Counted from the first letter of the stretch, positions 48,496 through 57,091 are shown. The stretch is 64,000 bases of DNA from Ornithinimicrobium sp. F0845 (GCF_023015765.1 NZ_JALKAL010000007.1:62001-126000); one strand, 5' to 3'. Notes: a model not told the origin generated them from the sequence alone. Program-made: numbers and translations.

Positions 48496-51390
48496 TCACG
48501 CGACGCCGTGCATCGCGGCGGACAACTCCTCACGCGAGTGGATGTCGAGCTTGGTGTAGGCCTTGCGCAGGTGGTACTCGACCGTCTTGGGGCTGAGGAA
48601 CAGTGCGGCGGCGGCCTCGCGGGTGGTTCGGCCCTCTGCGAGCAGCAGGCACACCTGGAGCTCCTGCGGGGTGAGTGCGCCCGGGCCGGCCAGCTCCCGC
48701 GGTGGCACCCGCTCACCGGTCGCCGTCAGTTCGGCCCGGCTGGTGTCCGACCAGATGTGCGCGCCGAGACCGTCGAAGATGCCCAGTGCCGCGCGCAGCG
48801 CCACCCGAGCCGCCACCCGCTGGCCGCTTCGTCGCAGTCGTATGCCGTGTGCCAGGTGGGTGCGTGCCGTCTCGAAGACGTCACGGGTGCGGTCGTGGTG
48901 CTCGAGCGCGGCCTGGAAGTGGCTGTCGCACTCCTCGTCGGGTGCGATGAGGCCAAGGGCACGCTCGGCCCGGGCCATGGACCAGGGTCGGCCCACGACC
49001 CTCGCGAGCTCGGCGAAGGCATGGGCCACCTCGTCCGCCTCCCGCGGCTCGCCGGTGCGCAGCAGTGCGTCGGCCAGGTCAGGCCCGGGGTGCAGGTCGG
49101 GATCCCGCAGCCCCAGGGCGTCCAAGTGTGCCGTCAGCGCCCGGTAGCGCGACACAGCCTCGGCCCCCTGACCTTCGGACAGCACGAGGTCCGCCAGCGC
49201 CAGCTCGGCCCAGATCTCGCCGAAGTGGATCGACCGCTCCCGGCACCGGGCCAGGGCCTCGGCCGCATGCTCGCGACAGGCCACACTGCGGCCCTGACGA
49301 GACTCCAGCGCAGCCAGCCCGGCGAGTGAGGCCGCGAGCTCCGTGCTCTGACCGGTCTCCGCGGCCAGACTCGCCGCTTCGTCATAGTTGGCGCCCGCCC
49401 GATCCCAGGCGTTGGAGGTCGCCTGGTCACGGGCGACGTGGAACAGCAGGTTGGGCAGGGCACCGACGCCCACCCGCGCTCGGACCCGGTCGATCACCTC
49501 TCGCAGGCCGGCCCCGGCCTGCGCGTCGCGCAGAAAGAGGGGCGGCAGCGCGAGCCACGGCAACCCCGAGTGATCCGTGACGGGGTCGACGTGCTCCATC
49601 AGCAGCGGCACCGCCTCACGGAGCAGGGCCGTCCCGTCCTGGCCCAGGAGCACGCGGGCCACTCCGCTGGCCGCCAGTCCGATCCCCCGCGTCGCGGGCG
49701 ACTCGACCCCGGTCCGTCGCTCCGTCGGCCGTTCCGAATAGGGGTCCGTCGGCCAGTCCGGCTGCTGGTCGGTCGTCGGTGCCGCCAACCGATCGGACAG
49801 CCGGTCGCTGACCCGGCGCAGCGCTGCAGTGTCCGCCAGGTAGAGACAGGCATGGCAGGCCTCCGCGAGCAGGCGCACCTCCTGGTCGGGGTCGGCCAGA
49901 CCGGCTGCCTCCTCCAGCAGCGACAGACCCTCGCGGATTGATCCGGAGCGGACCGCGATCCGTGCCCGCAACTGGACCCCGGCGAGCATCGTGCGCTCGG
50001 GCACGGCGCGCTCGGGCACGGTGCACTGTGGCAGGGCGCGCTCGGGCTGGGCGGCCAGACCTACTGGCTCTGCCTCCGCCAGCAGCCGCAGCGCAGCCTC
50101 GCGCTGGCCGCCGTCCCATGCCGCCTCCGCCGCGGCGACCAGCCGGGAGCGGGCGGCGCCGGCGTCCGGGCTCCAGCGGGCCGCTCGCTGGAACGCGGTG
50201 GCGGCGACCGTGAGCGCCGACCGGGCCGCAGCCCTCGCGCCCACCTCCTCCAGCTCCGCCGCGAGATGCTCATCCAGTTGCGTGGCGGCCGCCGCCCGGT
50301 GCCACACCCGAAGGTCCTGCTGCTCGTGTCCGTCGAGCTCCTCGGCCACCGCCAAGTGCGCGGCACGTCGCAGGTCCTCGGGCGCCGTCCGGTAGACGAC
50401 CGATCGCAGGAGGGGGTGGCGGAAGGTGAGGCGGCCCTCCTCCGCGGTGACCAGGCCGGTCGCGATCAGGCGGTCCAGGTCTGCACCGTCGAGATCGACG
50501 CCATCCAGGTTGGGGCCTTCCAGGTCAAGCCGACGATGGACCGCGCGGGTCAGCCGGAGGTCGCCCCCCGCGACCACCACGACTAGCGCCATGGCCCGCT
50601 CGCCGGTCGTCAGCAGGTCGAGTCGTCGCGCGAAGGCGCTGTGCAGCCGGTCCGGCAACAGCTGGAGCAGCCCCGCCTCGCCACCGGTGGCAGGGTCCAG
50701 GAGCGCCAGGGCAGGTTCGGTGCCCAGCTCGAGCAGGGCCAGCGGATTGCCCCCTGTCGCGCGGTGCACACGCTCCAGGCTGTCGGCGTCAACCACACCG
50801 GGATGCGACTGTCGGAGCAACTCCGCGGTGGATGCCGGGTCCAGGCCCCGGACCTCCAGCAACGGGACGCTAGACAGTGCCTCGGGCACCTCCGCGCTCC
50901 GGGCGCCGAAGAGGATCGCGACCTGGTCCTCGTGCACGCGCCGGGCCGCGAAGGTGAGGGCCTCGACCGACGGTTGGTCCGCCCACTGGACGTCGTCGAG
51001 CACCACGACGACCGGTCTCTCCTCCGCCAGTCGGCTCAGCAGGCTGAGGGTCGCCGCACCGGTCGCGAACCGGTCGCCGGGTCCTTCCCGGCGCAGACTG
51101 AGGGCCCCACCCAGTGCGTCCGCCTGTGGTCCGGGAAGGTCGTCGAGCAGGTGCAGTGCCGGTCGCAGCACCGCGTGCAGCGCCGCGAACGGCAGGTCCT
51201 GCTCGATCTCCGTCCCGGTCGCCCGCAGCACGCGGACCTGGCCCTCGATATCGGACACCGCCTCGGCGAGCAGCGCGGTCTTGCCGACACCGGCCTCCCC
51301 GATGAGCGCGAGGGCGCCGCCCCGACCGAGGCGCGCCGAAGCCAGGAGGCGGGCGATCGTCTCCTGCTCCTCGGCCCGGCCCAGCAGCAC
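48496..51390 (-). CDS. Large ATP-binding LuxR-family (LAL/MalT-like) transcriptional regulator
   Basis: 964 aa. N-terminal AAA/STAND ATPase: Walker A IGEAGVGKTALL near residue 30, Walker B VVVVLDDVQWAD near 128. Hundreds of residues of helical TPR-like repeats follow, then a C-terminal LuxR HTH (LTPQELQVCLLLAEG and LSPKTVEYHLRKAYTKL) at ~905-950. LAL proteins activate adjacent biosynthetic or catabolic operons on binding an inducer and ATP. GTG 51390 starts right after an in-frame stop. The gene diverges from the methyltransferase operon, with four MalT-box-like repeats between them. Confidence 0.9.
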   Translation of the reverse strand: MLLGRAEEQETIARLLASARLGRGGALALIGEAGVGKTALLAEAVSDIEGQVRVLRATGTEIEQDLPFAALHAVLRPALHLLDDLPGPQADALGGALSLRREGPGDRFATGAATLSLLSRLAEERPVVVVLDDVQWADQPSVEALTFAARRVHEDQVAILFGARSAEVPEALSSVPLLEVRGLDPASTAELLRQSHPGVVDADSLERVHRATGGNPLALLELGTEPALALLDPATGGEAGLLQLLPDRLHSAFARRLDLLTTGERAMALVVVVAGGDLRLTRAVHRRLDLEGPNLDGVDLDGADLDRLIATGLVTAEEGRLTFRHPLLRSVVYRTAPEDLRRAAHLAVAEELDGHEQQDLRVWHRAAAATQLDEHLAAELEEVGARAAARSALTVAATAFQRAARWSPDAGAARSRLVAAAEAAWDGGQREAALRLLAEAEPVGLAAQPERALPQCTVPERAVPERTMLAGVQLRARIAVRSGSIREGLSLLEEAAGLADPDQEVRLLAEACHACLYLADTAALRRVSDRLSDRLAAPTTDQQPDWPTDPYSERPTERRTGVESPATRGIGLAASGVARVLLGQDGTALLREAVPLLMEHVDPVTDHSGLPWLALPPLFLRDAQAGAGLREVIDRVRARVGVGALPNLLFHVARDQATSNAWDRAGANYDEAASLAAETGQSTELAASLAGLAALESRQGRSVACREHAAEALARCRERSIHFGEIWAELALADLVLSEGQGAEAVSRYRALTAHLDALGLRDPDLHPGPDLADALLRTGEPREADEVAHAFAELARVVGRPWSMARAERALGLIAPDEECDSHFQAALEHHDRTRDVFETARTHLAHGIRLRRSGQRVAARVALRAALGIFDGLGAHIWSDTSRAELTATGERVPPRELAGPGALTPQELQVCLLLAEGRTTREAAAALFLSPKTVEYHLRKAYTKLDIHSREELSAAMHGVA

Positions 51391-51405
51391 CCACCAAGTC
51401 TAGGA

Positions 51406-51531
51406 GCGTGCAAACCTCCCCACATGCCGGCGAGGGCGTGCGGCGTGCAAAACCTCCCCAAGAATGCGTGGAGGGCCTACAAAACCTCCCCAAGAAATGG
51501 GAGAAGGGCGTACACAACCTCCCCAAGAATG
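51406..51531. repeat. Four direct repeats (MalT-box-like) in the LAL/methyltransferase divergent region
   Basis: Repeats start at 51406, 51443, 51475 and 51508 (spacing 37, 32 and 33 bp), with consensus GCGTnCAAAACCTCCCCAAG. On the minus strand each contains GGGGAGGTTT, which agrees with the first seven bases of the E. coli MalT box (GGGGA[T/G]GAGG). Spacing near three helical turns puts all sites on one DNA face. These lie between two divergent genes, one of which encodes a MalT-type activator, so they are its likely binding sites. Confidence 0.7.
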
Positions 51532-51617
51532 GGTGCGGACTAGGTGGGGCACCGGACGCGGTGAGGGGTCCGCGGGACGCAGCCTTGCGGCATACCGACC
51601 CCGAAGGAGGCTCACCG

Positions 51618-52790
51618 ATGAGCACCGACACCAGTCCCACCACGCCAACCACGACCACGGTCACCTCCACCACGCCAACCACCACCACGGCAACCACGAC
51701 CACGGCACCCTCCACTTCGGCCGAAGCAGCGCCGGAGATCGACATGGACGCCCTCATGGCGTTCGTCTTCCGCGCCGTGGACGAGGTGGGCGCGACACTC
51801 AACGCGGCACTCGTCGTGCTGGGCGACAAGCTCGGCTACTACCGTGACCTGGCCGCGCACGGCGCGAGCACGCCGGGCGAGCTGGCGCAGCGGACGGGGA
51901 CGGCCGAGCCCTACGCCCGGGAGTGGCTCAACGCCCAGGCGGCGGGCAACTTCGTGACCTACGACCCGGGGGCGGGGCGCTACACGCTCCCGGCGGAGCA
52001 GGCCGTGGCGCTCACCGTGGAGGACAGCCCAGCGTTCCTGCCCGGCCTCTTTCAGATCGCGCTGGGCACCGTGCACGACATGGACCACATACTCGCCGCG
52101 GCCCGCAACGGCGCCGGCTTCGGCTGGCACGAGCACGTCACCGACGTGCACCTCGGCTGCGAGCGCTTCTTCCGCCCGAGCTATCACGCCCACCTGGTCC
52201 AGGAGTGGCTCCCGGCCCTCGACGGGGTCGTCGACAAGCTCCGGGCCGGGGCACATGTCGCCGACATCGGCTGCGGCCACGGGTCGTCCACCGTGCTGAT
52301 GGCGCACGCATTCCCGCAGTCCCGGTTCATCGGCTACGACTACCACCCGGAGTCGATCGCCATCGCCCGGCAGCGGGCCCAGGACGCGGGGGTCGCGGAC
52401 CGGGTGCGGTTCGCGGTCGCCACCGCCCAGTCGCTCCCCAGCGGGGACTTCGACCTGATCACCATGTTTGACTGTCTCCACGACATGGGTGACCCCGTGG
52501 GTGCCGCCGAGCAGGTGCACCAGGCGCTGCAGCCGGACGGGACCTGGATGGTGGTCGAGCCGATGGCCGGTGAGCACGTCGAGGACAACCTCAACCCGGT
52601 CGGCCGGGCCTACTACGGCTTCTCGACCCTGCTGTGCACCCCCGCCTCGCTCTCCCAGGACGTCGGGCTGGCCCTCGGCACCCAGGCCGGACCGGCCAGG
52701 ATCCGCGACGTCGCGACAGCCGCCGGCTTCACCCGGTTCGGCACGGTCGCCCAGACCCCGTTCAACCGGGTCATGGAGATCCGCCGTTGA
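51618..52790 (+). CDS. SAM-dependent methyltransferase with winged-helix N-terminus
   Basis: 390 aa. A Thr/Ser/Pro-rich N-terminal stretch (~30 residues) is followed by a winged-helix/dimerisation region (STPGELAQRTGTAEPYAREW) and a Rossmann methyltransferase: motif I VADIGCGHGSSTVLMA near residue 213, FIGYDYHPESIAIA, and FDLITMFDCLHDMGD. This resembles O-methyltransferases of secondary metabolism. ATG 51618 has GGAGG about 8 nt upstream. The next gene starts 38 nt after its stop and is probably co-expressed. Confidence 0.88.
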   Translation: MSTDTSPTTPTTTTVTSTTPTTTTATTTTAPSTSAEAAPEIDMDALMAFVFRAVDEVGATLNAALVVLGDKLGYYRDLAAHGASTPGELAQRTGTAEPYAREWLNAQAAGNFVTYDPGAGRYTLPAEQAVALTVEDSPAFLPGLFQIALGTVHDMDHILAAARNGAGFGWHEHVTDVHLGCERFFRPSYHAHLVQEWLPALDGVVDKLRAGAHVADIGCGHGSSTVLMAHAFPQSRFIGYDYHPESIAIARQRAQDAGVADRVRFAVATAQSLPSGDFDLITMFDCLHDMGDPVGAAEQVHQALQPDGTWMVVEPMAGEHVEDNLNPVGRAYYGFSTLLCTPASLSQDVGLALGTQAGPARIRDVATAAGFTRFGTVAQTPFNRVMEIRR

Positions 52791-52828
52791 CCCTCCTCAC
52801 CGTCCCGGACCGGGCGCATACTGGGCAG

Positions 52829-55036
52829 ATGGGCCGGAGCGACCCGAGTCCTCCCTGGCCGCCGGACCGCACCGGGACCGCGGTGCGGGACGGCGTCCGG
52901 ATCCCGTATGCCGTGCACGGCGAGTCCCGCACGCCGACCGTCGTGCTGCTGCCGACCTGGTCGATCGTCCCGTCCCGGATCTGGAAGCACCAGGTGCCCA
53001 CCCTGGCCCGCGACTTCCGGGTCGTGACGATTGAGGGACGGGGCAGTCCCAACGGTGACCAGCCGCGTGGGCCGGACGCCTATCTCGCCACGGAGATGGC
53101 CGCCGACGTGCTGGCGGTGATGGACGAGGTGGAGGTCACGCAGGCCGTCCTCGTGGGGTTCTCCATGGGTGGCCCGTGGGCCGCCCGGCTCGCCGCCGAG
53201 CAGCCCGAGCGGGTGAGCGGCCTGGTCCTGCTGGCCTCGTCCGGCGGCGGGATCAGGGACGAGGTCCGCGCCGACCCCTTCGACGCACGTCACCCGGACC
53301 CGCAGGGATGGGAGAAGTACAACCTGCACCACTGGACGGAGGGAGGCTGGCACGACTTCGTCCGATTCTTCTTCGACCGGATGTTCCCCGAGCCGCACTC
53401 GACGAAGCCGCTCGAGGACGCGATCCGGTGGGCCGACGGCGCCGACCCGCTGCGGATGGTGGACACCATCCTGGCCCTCCAGCGTGACGGCGGCGCAGCC
53501 GTGATGGAGGAGCTGTGTCGCCGGGTGCAGTGCCCGACCCTGGTGGTCGAGGGCCGGGTGGACCGGATCCGGCCGTGGCGCAACGGCGAGCGCCTGGCCG
53601 CGTGGACCGGCGGGCGACTGGTGGTCGCCGAGGGCAGCGGGCACGCGCCGCACGTGCGGGACCCGGTCATGATCAACCGGCTGCTCAAGGAGTTCGTGCT
53701 GAGCACGGACACCTCCAGCACAGGCACGTCCAGCACGGGCACCTCCAGCACCGGCACGTCCAGCACGGACACCTCCAGCACCGGCACGTCCAGCACAGGC
53801 ACGACGCGCACCTGGGTGCGGGCCCGCAGCAGACCGCGCCGAGCGCTCTACCTGTCCTCCCCGATCGGTCTGGGGCACTGCCGCCGCGACCTGGCCGTGG
53901 CCGGCGAGCTGCGGCGGCACCATCCTGACCTGGAGATCGGCTGGCTCACCCAGGAACCAGTGACCCGTGTGCTGCGGGACGCCGGCGAGCGGGTGCACCC
54001 GGCGTGCGCATGGCTGGCCAACGAGTCCTCGCACATCGAGGAGGAGTCCGGCGAGCACGACCTGCACGCGTTCCAGGCGATCCGGCGGATGGACGAGATC
54101 ATGGTCAACAACTTCATGGTCTTCGCGGACGTCGTGGAGGAGGGCAGCTACGACCTGGTGGTGGGCGACGAGGCGTGGGACGTGGACTACTTCCTGCACG
54201 AGAACCCCGAGCTCAAGCGGTTCAGCTTCGCCTGGATGACGGACTTCGTGGGGTGGGTGCCGATGCCCGACGGTGGCGCGGAAGAGGAGGCGCTGACGAC
54301 GGACTACAACGCCGAGATGATCGAGCAGCGGGCGCGCTATAGGCGGGTGCGGGACGCGTCGGTCTTCGTCGGCTCGGCGGAGGACGTCGTGGACCTGCCG
54401 TTCGGGCCGGGGCTGCCGGGCATCCGCGCGTGGACCAAGGAGAACTTCGACTTCGCCGGCTACGTCACCGGGTTCGTGCCGCCGACCGAGGCCGAGCGGG
54501 CCGCGACCAGGCGACGCCTGCGCGTGGGTGAGGACGACCTGCTCTGTGTGGTCACCGTCGGCGGGTCGGGTGTCGGCGGGTCGCTGCTGCGGCGGGTCCT
54601 GGACGCCGTCCCGGCCGCCCGCCGTCTGGTCCCCGACCTGCACTTCCTCGTGGTGACCGGTCCTCGGCTCGACCCTGCCAGCCTGCCGCGGCGGCGGGGC
54701 GTGACCTACCGCGGCTACCTGCCCGACCTCTACCGTGAGCTCGCGGCGTGCGACCTGGCCGTGGTGCAGGGCGGGCTCACCACCTGCATGGAGCTGGCGG
54801 CCGCGGACCGGCCCTTCCTGTATGTCCCCCTGCAGCACCACTTCGAGCAGAACGTCCACGTCCGGCACCGCCTCGAGCGCTACGGCGCCGGGACCTGCGT
54901 GGAGTATGCCGACGCCTCCGACCCCGACCACCTCGCCGAGGCGATGGCCAAGGAGCTGCGGCGTGAGACGCGCGGGCTGGCCGTGGAGACCGATGGCGCC
55001 GCTCGCGCCGCATTGCTCCTGGCTCAGCTGCTGTGA
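52829..55036 (+). CDS. Fusion of an alpha/beta-hydrolase and a GT-B glycosyltransferase
   Basis: 735 aa. Residues ~1-290 are an alpha/beta-hydrolase: nucleophile elbow GFSMGGPW near 113, acid in EGRVDRIRPW near 250, His in GSGHAPHVRDP near 275. A 35-residue linker of TSSTG/TSSTD repeats (7 units) joins it to a GT-B domain (~330-735) with ALYLSSPIGLGHCRRDLAVA and the UDP-sugar/nucleotide motif VVQGGLTTCMELAAADRPFLY plus LQHHFEQN near 680, like MGT/UGT-type enzymes. The two halves may act sequentially on one small molecule. ATG 52829 lacks a Shine-Dalgarno and lies 6 nt after CATACT, so it may be leaderless. Confidence 0.88.
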   Translation: MGRSDPSPPWPPDRTGTAVRDGVRIPYAVHGESRTPTVVLLPTWSIVPSRIWKHQVPTLARDFRVVTIEGRGSPNGDQPRGPDAYLATEMAADVLAVMDEVEVTQAVLVGFSMGGPWAARLAAEQPERVSGLVLLASSGGGIRDEVRADPFDARHPDPQGWEKYNLHHWTEGGWHDFVRFFFDRMFPEPHSTKPLEDAIRWADGADPLRMVDTILALQRDGGAAVMEELCRRVQCPTLVVEGRVDRIRPWRNGERLAAWTGGRLVVAEGSGHAPHVRDPVMINRLLKEFVLSTDTSSTGTSSTGTSSTGTSSTDTSSTGTSSTGTTRTWVRARSRPRRALYLSSPIGLGHCRRDLAVAGELRRHHPDLEIGWLTQEPVTRVLRDAGERVHPACAWLANESSHIEEESGEHDLHAFQAIRRMDEIMVNNFMVFADVVEEGSYDLVVGDEAWDVDYFLHENPELKRFSFAWMTDFVGWVPMPDGGAEEEALTTDYNAEMIEQRARYRRVRDASVFVGSAEDVVDLPFGPGLPGIRAWTKENFDFAGYVTGFVPPTEAERAATRRRLRVGEDDLLCVVTVGGSGVGGSLLRRVLDAVPAARRLVPDLHFLVVTGPRLDPASLPRRRGVTYRGYLPDLYRELAACDLAVVQGGLTTCMELAAADRPFLYVPLQHHFEQNVHVRHRLERYGAGTCVEYADASDPDHLAEAMAKELRRETRGLAVETDGAARAALLLAQLL
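53702..53803 (+). repeat. 15-bp tandem repeats encoding the Thr/Ser/Gly linker of the fusion protein
   Basis: About seven copies of a 15-bp unit (AGCACSGRCACSTCC) encode (S-T-G/D-T-S)n at protein level. The copy number would alter the linker length without changing frame. Extracellular or flexible linkers of this composition are common; here the protein shows no signal peptide, so the linker is cytoplasmic. Confidence 0.9.
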
Positions 55037-55095
55037 TGCTGGCCGGCACTGACCCGGTCCTCGGCCACGGCCTCGCGCTGGTCAAAGGGCGCTCT

Positions 55096-55260
55096 CCGGG
55101 GACGTGACATCGGTGCACCGTATGCACCAGAGTCGCTGGTGGTGCACACGCTGCACCAGGGTTGCCGCTGGTGCAGACGCTGCACCAGGGTTGCCGCTGG
55201 TGCACACGCTGCACCAAAGTTGCCGTTGGTGCACGCGGCGCACCAGTGTCACGTCCCCGG
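55096..55260. repeat. 165-bp complex palindrome with internal 29-bp hairpin repeats
   Basis: CCGGGGACGTGACA (55096-55109) is mirrored exactly at 55247-55260, and the match extends imperfectly for ~34 bp inwards. The interior has three 29-bp units around GCTGCACCAGGGTTGCC, each containing CTGCACCAG and its complement CTGGTGCAG separated by ~8 bp, i.e. consecutive hairpins. It begins 60 bp after the fusion gene and ends ~95 bp before the convergent Phd gene, so it could be a bidirectional terminator or a mobile element. Confidence 0.85.
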
Positions 55261-55353
55261 CAGGCCCGTGCTCTGCGCCGTCTCAGACGGTCGGTCCCGG
55301 CGCTCCGAGTCAGGCGGGACGCAACTTGCTGCTCGACGGACGTCGAGTCCGCA

Positions 55354-55596
55354 TCACGCAAACGGGTCGATGACTGCGGCGTCCAGGGCAGCCACATCGG
55401 CCTCCACGGCCCGCGGGGCAGGCCCGTTCCACACACGGGCCAGGGCGGACCCAGTCACCCACTGACGGCGGTGGGCCGGGGACAACCCTGCCACTGGTCG
55501 ACCCGCGACGGTCACGGTGAAAGACTCCCCTGCCTCGACCCGCCGCAGCACCTCTCCCACCTGGTTACGGAGAACCTTCTGCGGGATCACGTCCAT
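55354..55596 (-). CDS. Phd/YefM-type antitoxin without a recognisable toxin
   Basis: 80 aa. MDVIPQKVLRNQVGEVLRRV followed by ESFTVTVAGRPVAGLSP is the standard Phd fold: a helix, then two strands with GRPVA. The toxin-binding tail (ALDAAVIDPFA) is followed by a GTGA overlap typical of a downstream vapC, but the frame after it stops within 15 codons and no PIN motif is visible. The repeat array at 55096-55260 lies where the toxin gene would be. An orphan antitoxin may still act in trans. Confidence 0.78.
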   Translation of the reverse strand: MDVIPQKVLRNQVGEVLRRVEAGESFTVTVAGRPVAGLSPAHRRQWVTGSALARVWNGPAPRAVEADVAALDAAVIDPFA

Positions 55597-55721
55597 GACA
55601 CATGACGGTAGCGCTTCTGCCACCGACGTGCCTGGGCGTGCCATCTCGTCGACACGCCGCAACGCTGCCGGAAGGCAGGACAAGTGGGCACCCGCAGGCC
55701 ACCCGCGGAGGTGCGTGACGG

Positions 55722-55734
55722 CATACTCTCGGCA
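55722..55734 (+). promoter_or_regulatory. Candidate -10 element of a leaderless YbaK gene
   Basis: CATACT at 55722-55727 ends 6 nt before the ATG at 55734, the distance expected when transcription starts at the start codon itself. No Shine-Dalgarno precedes the ATG. The same CATACT-to-ATG distance is seen before the gene at 52829. The -10 overlaps an instance of the CGGCATAC octamer. Confidence 0.4.
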
Positions 55735-56198
55735 TGCACCCCCGCAACGAAGAGGTCCGCGCCGCGCTGCTGGAGGCCGGTGTCGACTCCCCGATCGTCG
55801 TGCTCGACGTGCACGCCCGCACCGCCGCGCTGGCCGCCGACCAGCTGGGTTGTGAGGTCGCCGCGATCGCCAACAGCCTGGTGCTGCTGGCTGACGGCGA
55901 GCCGCTGCTGGTGATGTCCAGCGGCGCCGCGCGCATCGACCCGGCCGTCGTCGCCGAGGCGGCCGGGGTGTCGGAGGTGACGATGGCCAAGGCCCCGGAC
56001 GTGCGGGCGGCGACCGGCCAGGCGATCGGTGGAGTCGCGCCGACCGGCCACCCGAGCCGGCTGCGGGCGCTGGTCGACGAGGACCTGCGGGCGCACGACA
56101 CGATCTGGGCGGCCGGCGGCACCCCGGACACGGTCGTCGAGCTGACCTTCGACCAGCTGGTGTCAGTCACCGGTGGCACCGTGGTGCGGGTCCGCTGA
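55734..56198 (+). CDS. YbaK/EbsC-family aminoacyl-tRNA deacylase
   Basis: 154 aa, normal family length. The INS-like catalytic Lys is in MAKAPDVRAATGQAIGGVAP near residues 85-104, and the C-terminal substrate-binding loop is WAAGGTPDTVVELTFDQL. The family hydrolyses mischarged tRNAs such as Ala-tRNA(Pro) or Cys-tRNA(Pro). The downstream GNAT start follows the stop by 1 nt, suggesting a small two-gene operon. Probably leaderless. Confidence 0.9.
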   Translation: MHPRNEEVRAALLEAGVDSPIVVLDVHARTAALAADQLGCEVAAIANSLVLLADGEPLLVMSSGAARIDPAVVAEAAGVSEVTMAKAPDVRAATGQAIGGVAPTGHPSRLRALVDEDLRAHDTIWAAGGTPDTVVELTFDQLVSVTGGTVVRVR

Positions 56199-56199
56199 G

Positions 56200-56697
56200 A
56201 TGGCTGGCGTCACGGTCCGGCAGGTGACGTCGGCGGATCTGCCGCACCTGGAGGAGCGCTGGCCGGTGCCCGGTGACGTCCACGCCGCTCACCTGCGTGC
56301 CCAGGAGCATGCCGCGGCGACCTTCCTCGTCGCGTGGTCCGGCGACGAGCCGCTCGGGTCGGCGAAGGTCCAGTGGGGAGGGCCGGTGGGGGCCGCGGCT
56401 CGCGACGCCTATCCGGAGGCGGTGGAGGTCAACCACCTGCAGGTGCGCGAGGAGCACCGCGGTCGCGGCGTGGGCACGGCGATCATCGCGGCCGCGGAGG
56501 AGCTGTGCCTCGCGCGTGGTCGACGCCAGGTGGCCGTGGGCGTCGGGCTCGAGAACGACGGCGCGGCGCGGCTCTACGAGCGGCTGGGCTACCGGCGGAC
56601 CGGGGCGGTGGACACCAGTGAGTACGACTGGGTCGACGCCGACGGCACCGTCCACCACGAGGTGGAGCAGGACGAGCTGCTGGTCCGAGCACTCTGA
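56200..56697 (+). CDS. GNAT-family N-acetyltransferase
   Basis: 165 aa. The acetyl-CoA loop is EEHRGRGVGTAIIAAAEE (~residues 83-100), with NHLQV before it and ENDGAARLYERLGYRRTG after it, the standard GNAT order. Substrate unknown; the RimI/streptothricin-type subgroup is most similar. ATG 56200 lies 1 nt after the deacylase stop. Confidence 0.9.
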   Translation: MAGVTVRQVTSADLPHLEERWPVPGDVHAAHLRAQEHAAATFLVAWSGDEPLGSAKVQWGGPVGAAARDAYPEAVEVNHLQVREEHRGRGVGTAIIAAAEELCLARGRRQVAVGVGLENDGAARLYERLGYRRTGAVDTSEYDWVDADGTVHHEVEQDELLVRAL

Positions 56698-57091
56698 CCG
56701 TCACCCCCACGTCCTCGTCGAGCTCCCCGAGCGGAGGTGTCGACGTAGTCGATCACCGCCTCTGCTCCGCCACGAGGTCGCTCACGCTCCCGGCGACCTC
56801 GACGGGCGGCGGCCTTCGCCCGTGACGGCGTCCGGGTGACACGCGGCCTGCTGCGACGAGCCGCTCGAGCGACTGCCTGCTGATGGCGCTGTGCATTCGA
56901 CCTAGCGTAGCCACGATTCACCACTCCGGACACGGTCGTCGACGGAATGTCCCTCGAAGTGTCTCGGACGGCAACCTCCGACGGGGCCGTTGTCCACAGC
57001 GATGCTTGGTGGGCCGTCGTGACGCACAGACCCGCGGCGGGTCCCGTGCCGAGTGGCCACGTTGTCAGCCCCGGCTCATAGGGTCAGGGTC
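56698..57091. other. 394-bp gap holding toxin-antitoxin debris; no intact gene
   Basis: The gap between the GNAT gene and recC contains the VapBC remnant on the minus strand (next entry). Otherwise only a short stretch before recC is left, with GGGTCAGGGTC as a possible weak ribosome site. Confidence 0.6.
56730..56914 (-). pseudogene. Remnant of a Phd/VapB-VapC toxin-antitoxin locus
   Basis: On the minus strand, 56914-56753 encode the C-terminal half of an antitoxin (SLERLVAAGRVSPGRR and VEVAGSVSDLVAEQRR), with a stop just upstream instead of the N-terminal Phd fold. Its TGA overlaps a GTG (GTGA) starting IDYVDTSA, the typical first strand and first catalytic Asp of a VapC. That frame then degenerates after about nine residues. 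Both genes are truncated, so the locus is dead. Confidence 0.7.

Noticed and set aside
51406-51531. Possible CRISPR-like direct repeats
   Set aside because: Only four imperfect copies, with the inter-repeat sequence itself partly conserved and shorter than a spacer; regulator-site explanation fits better.
55096-55260. Possible CRISPR array
   Set aside because: Units are 29 bp but directly contiguous without unique spacers, and no cas gene is present; the structure is a nested palindrome.
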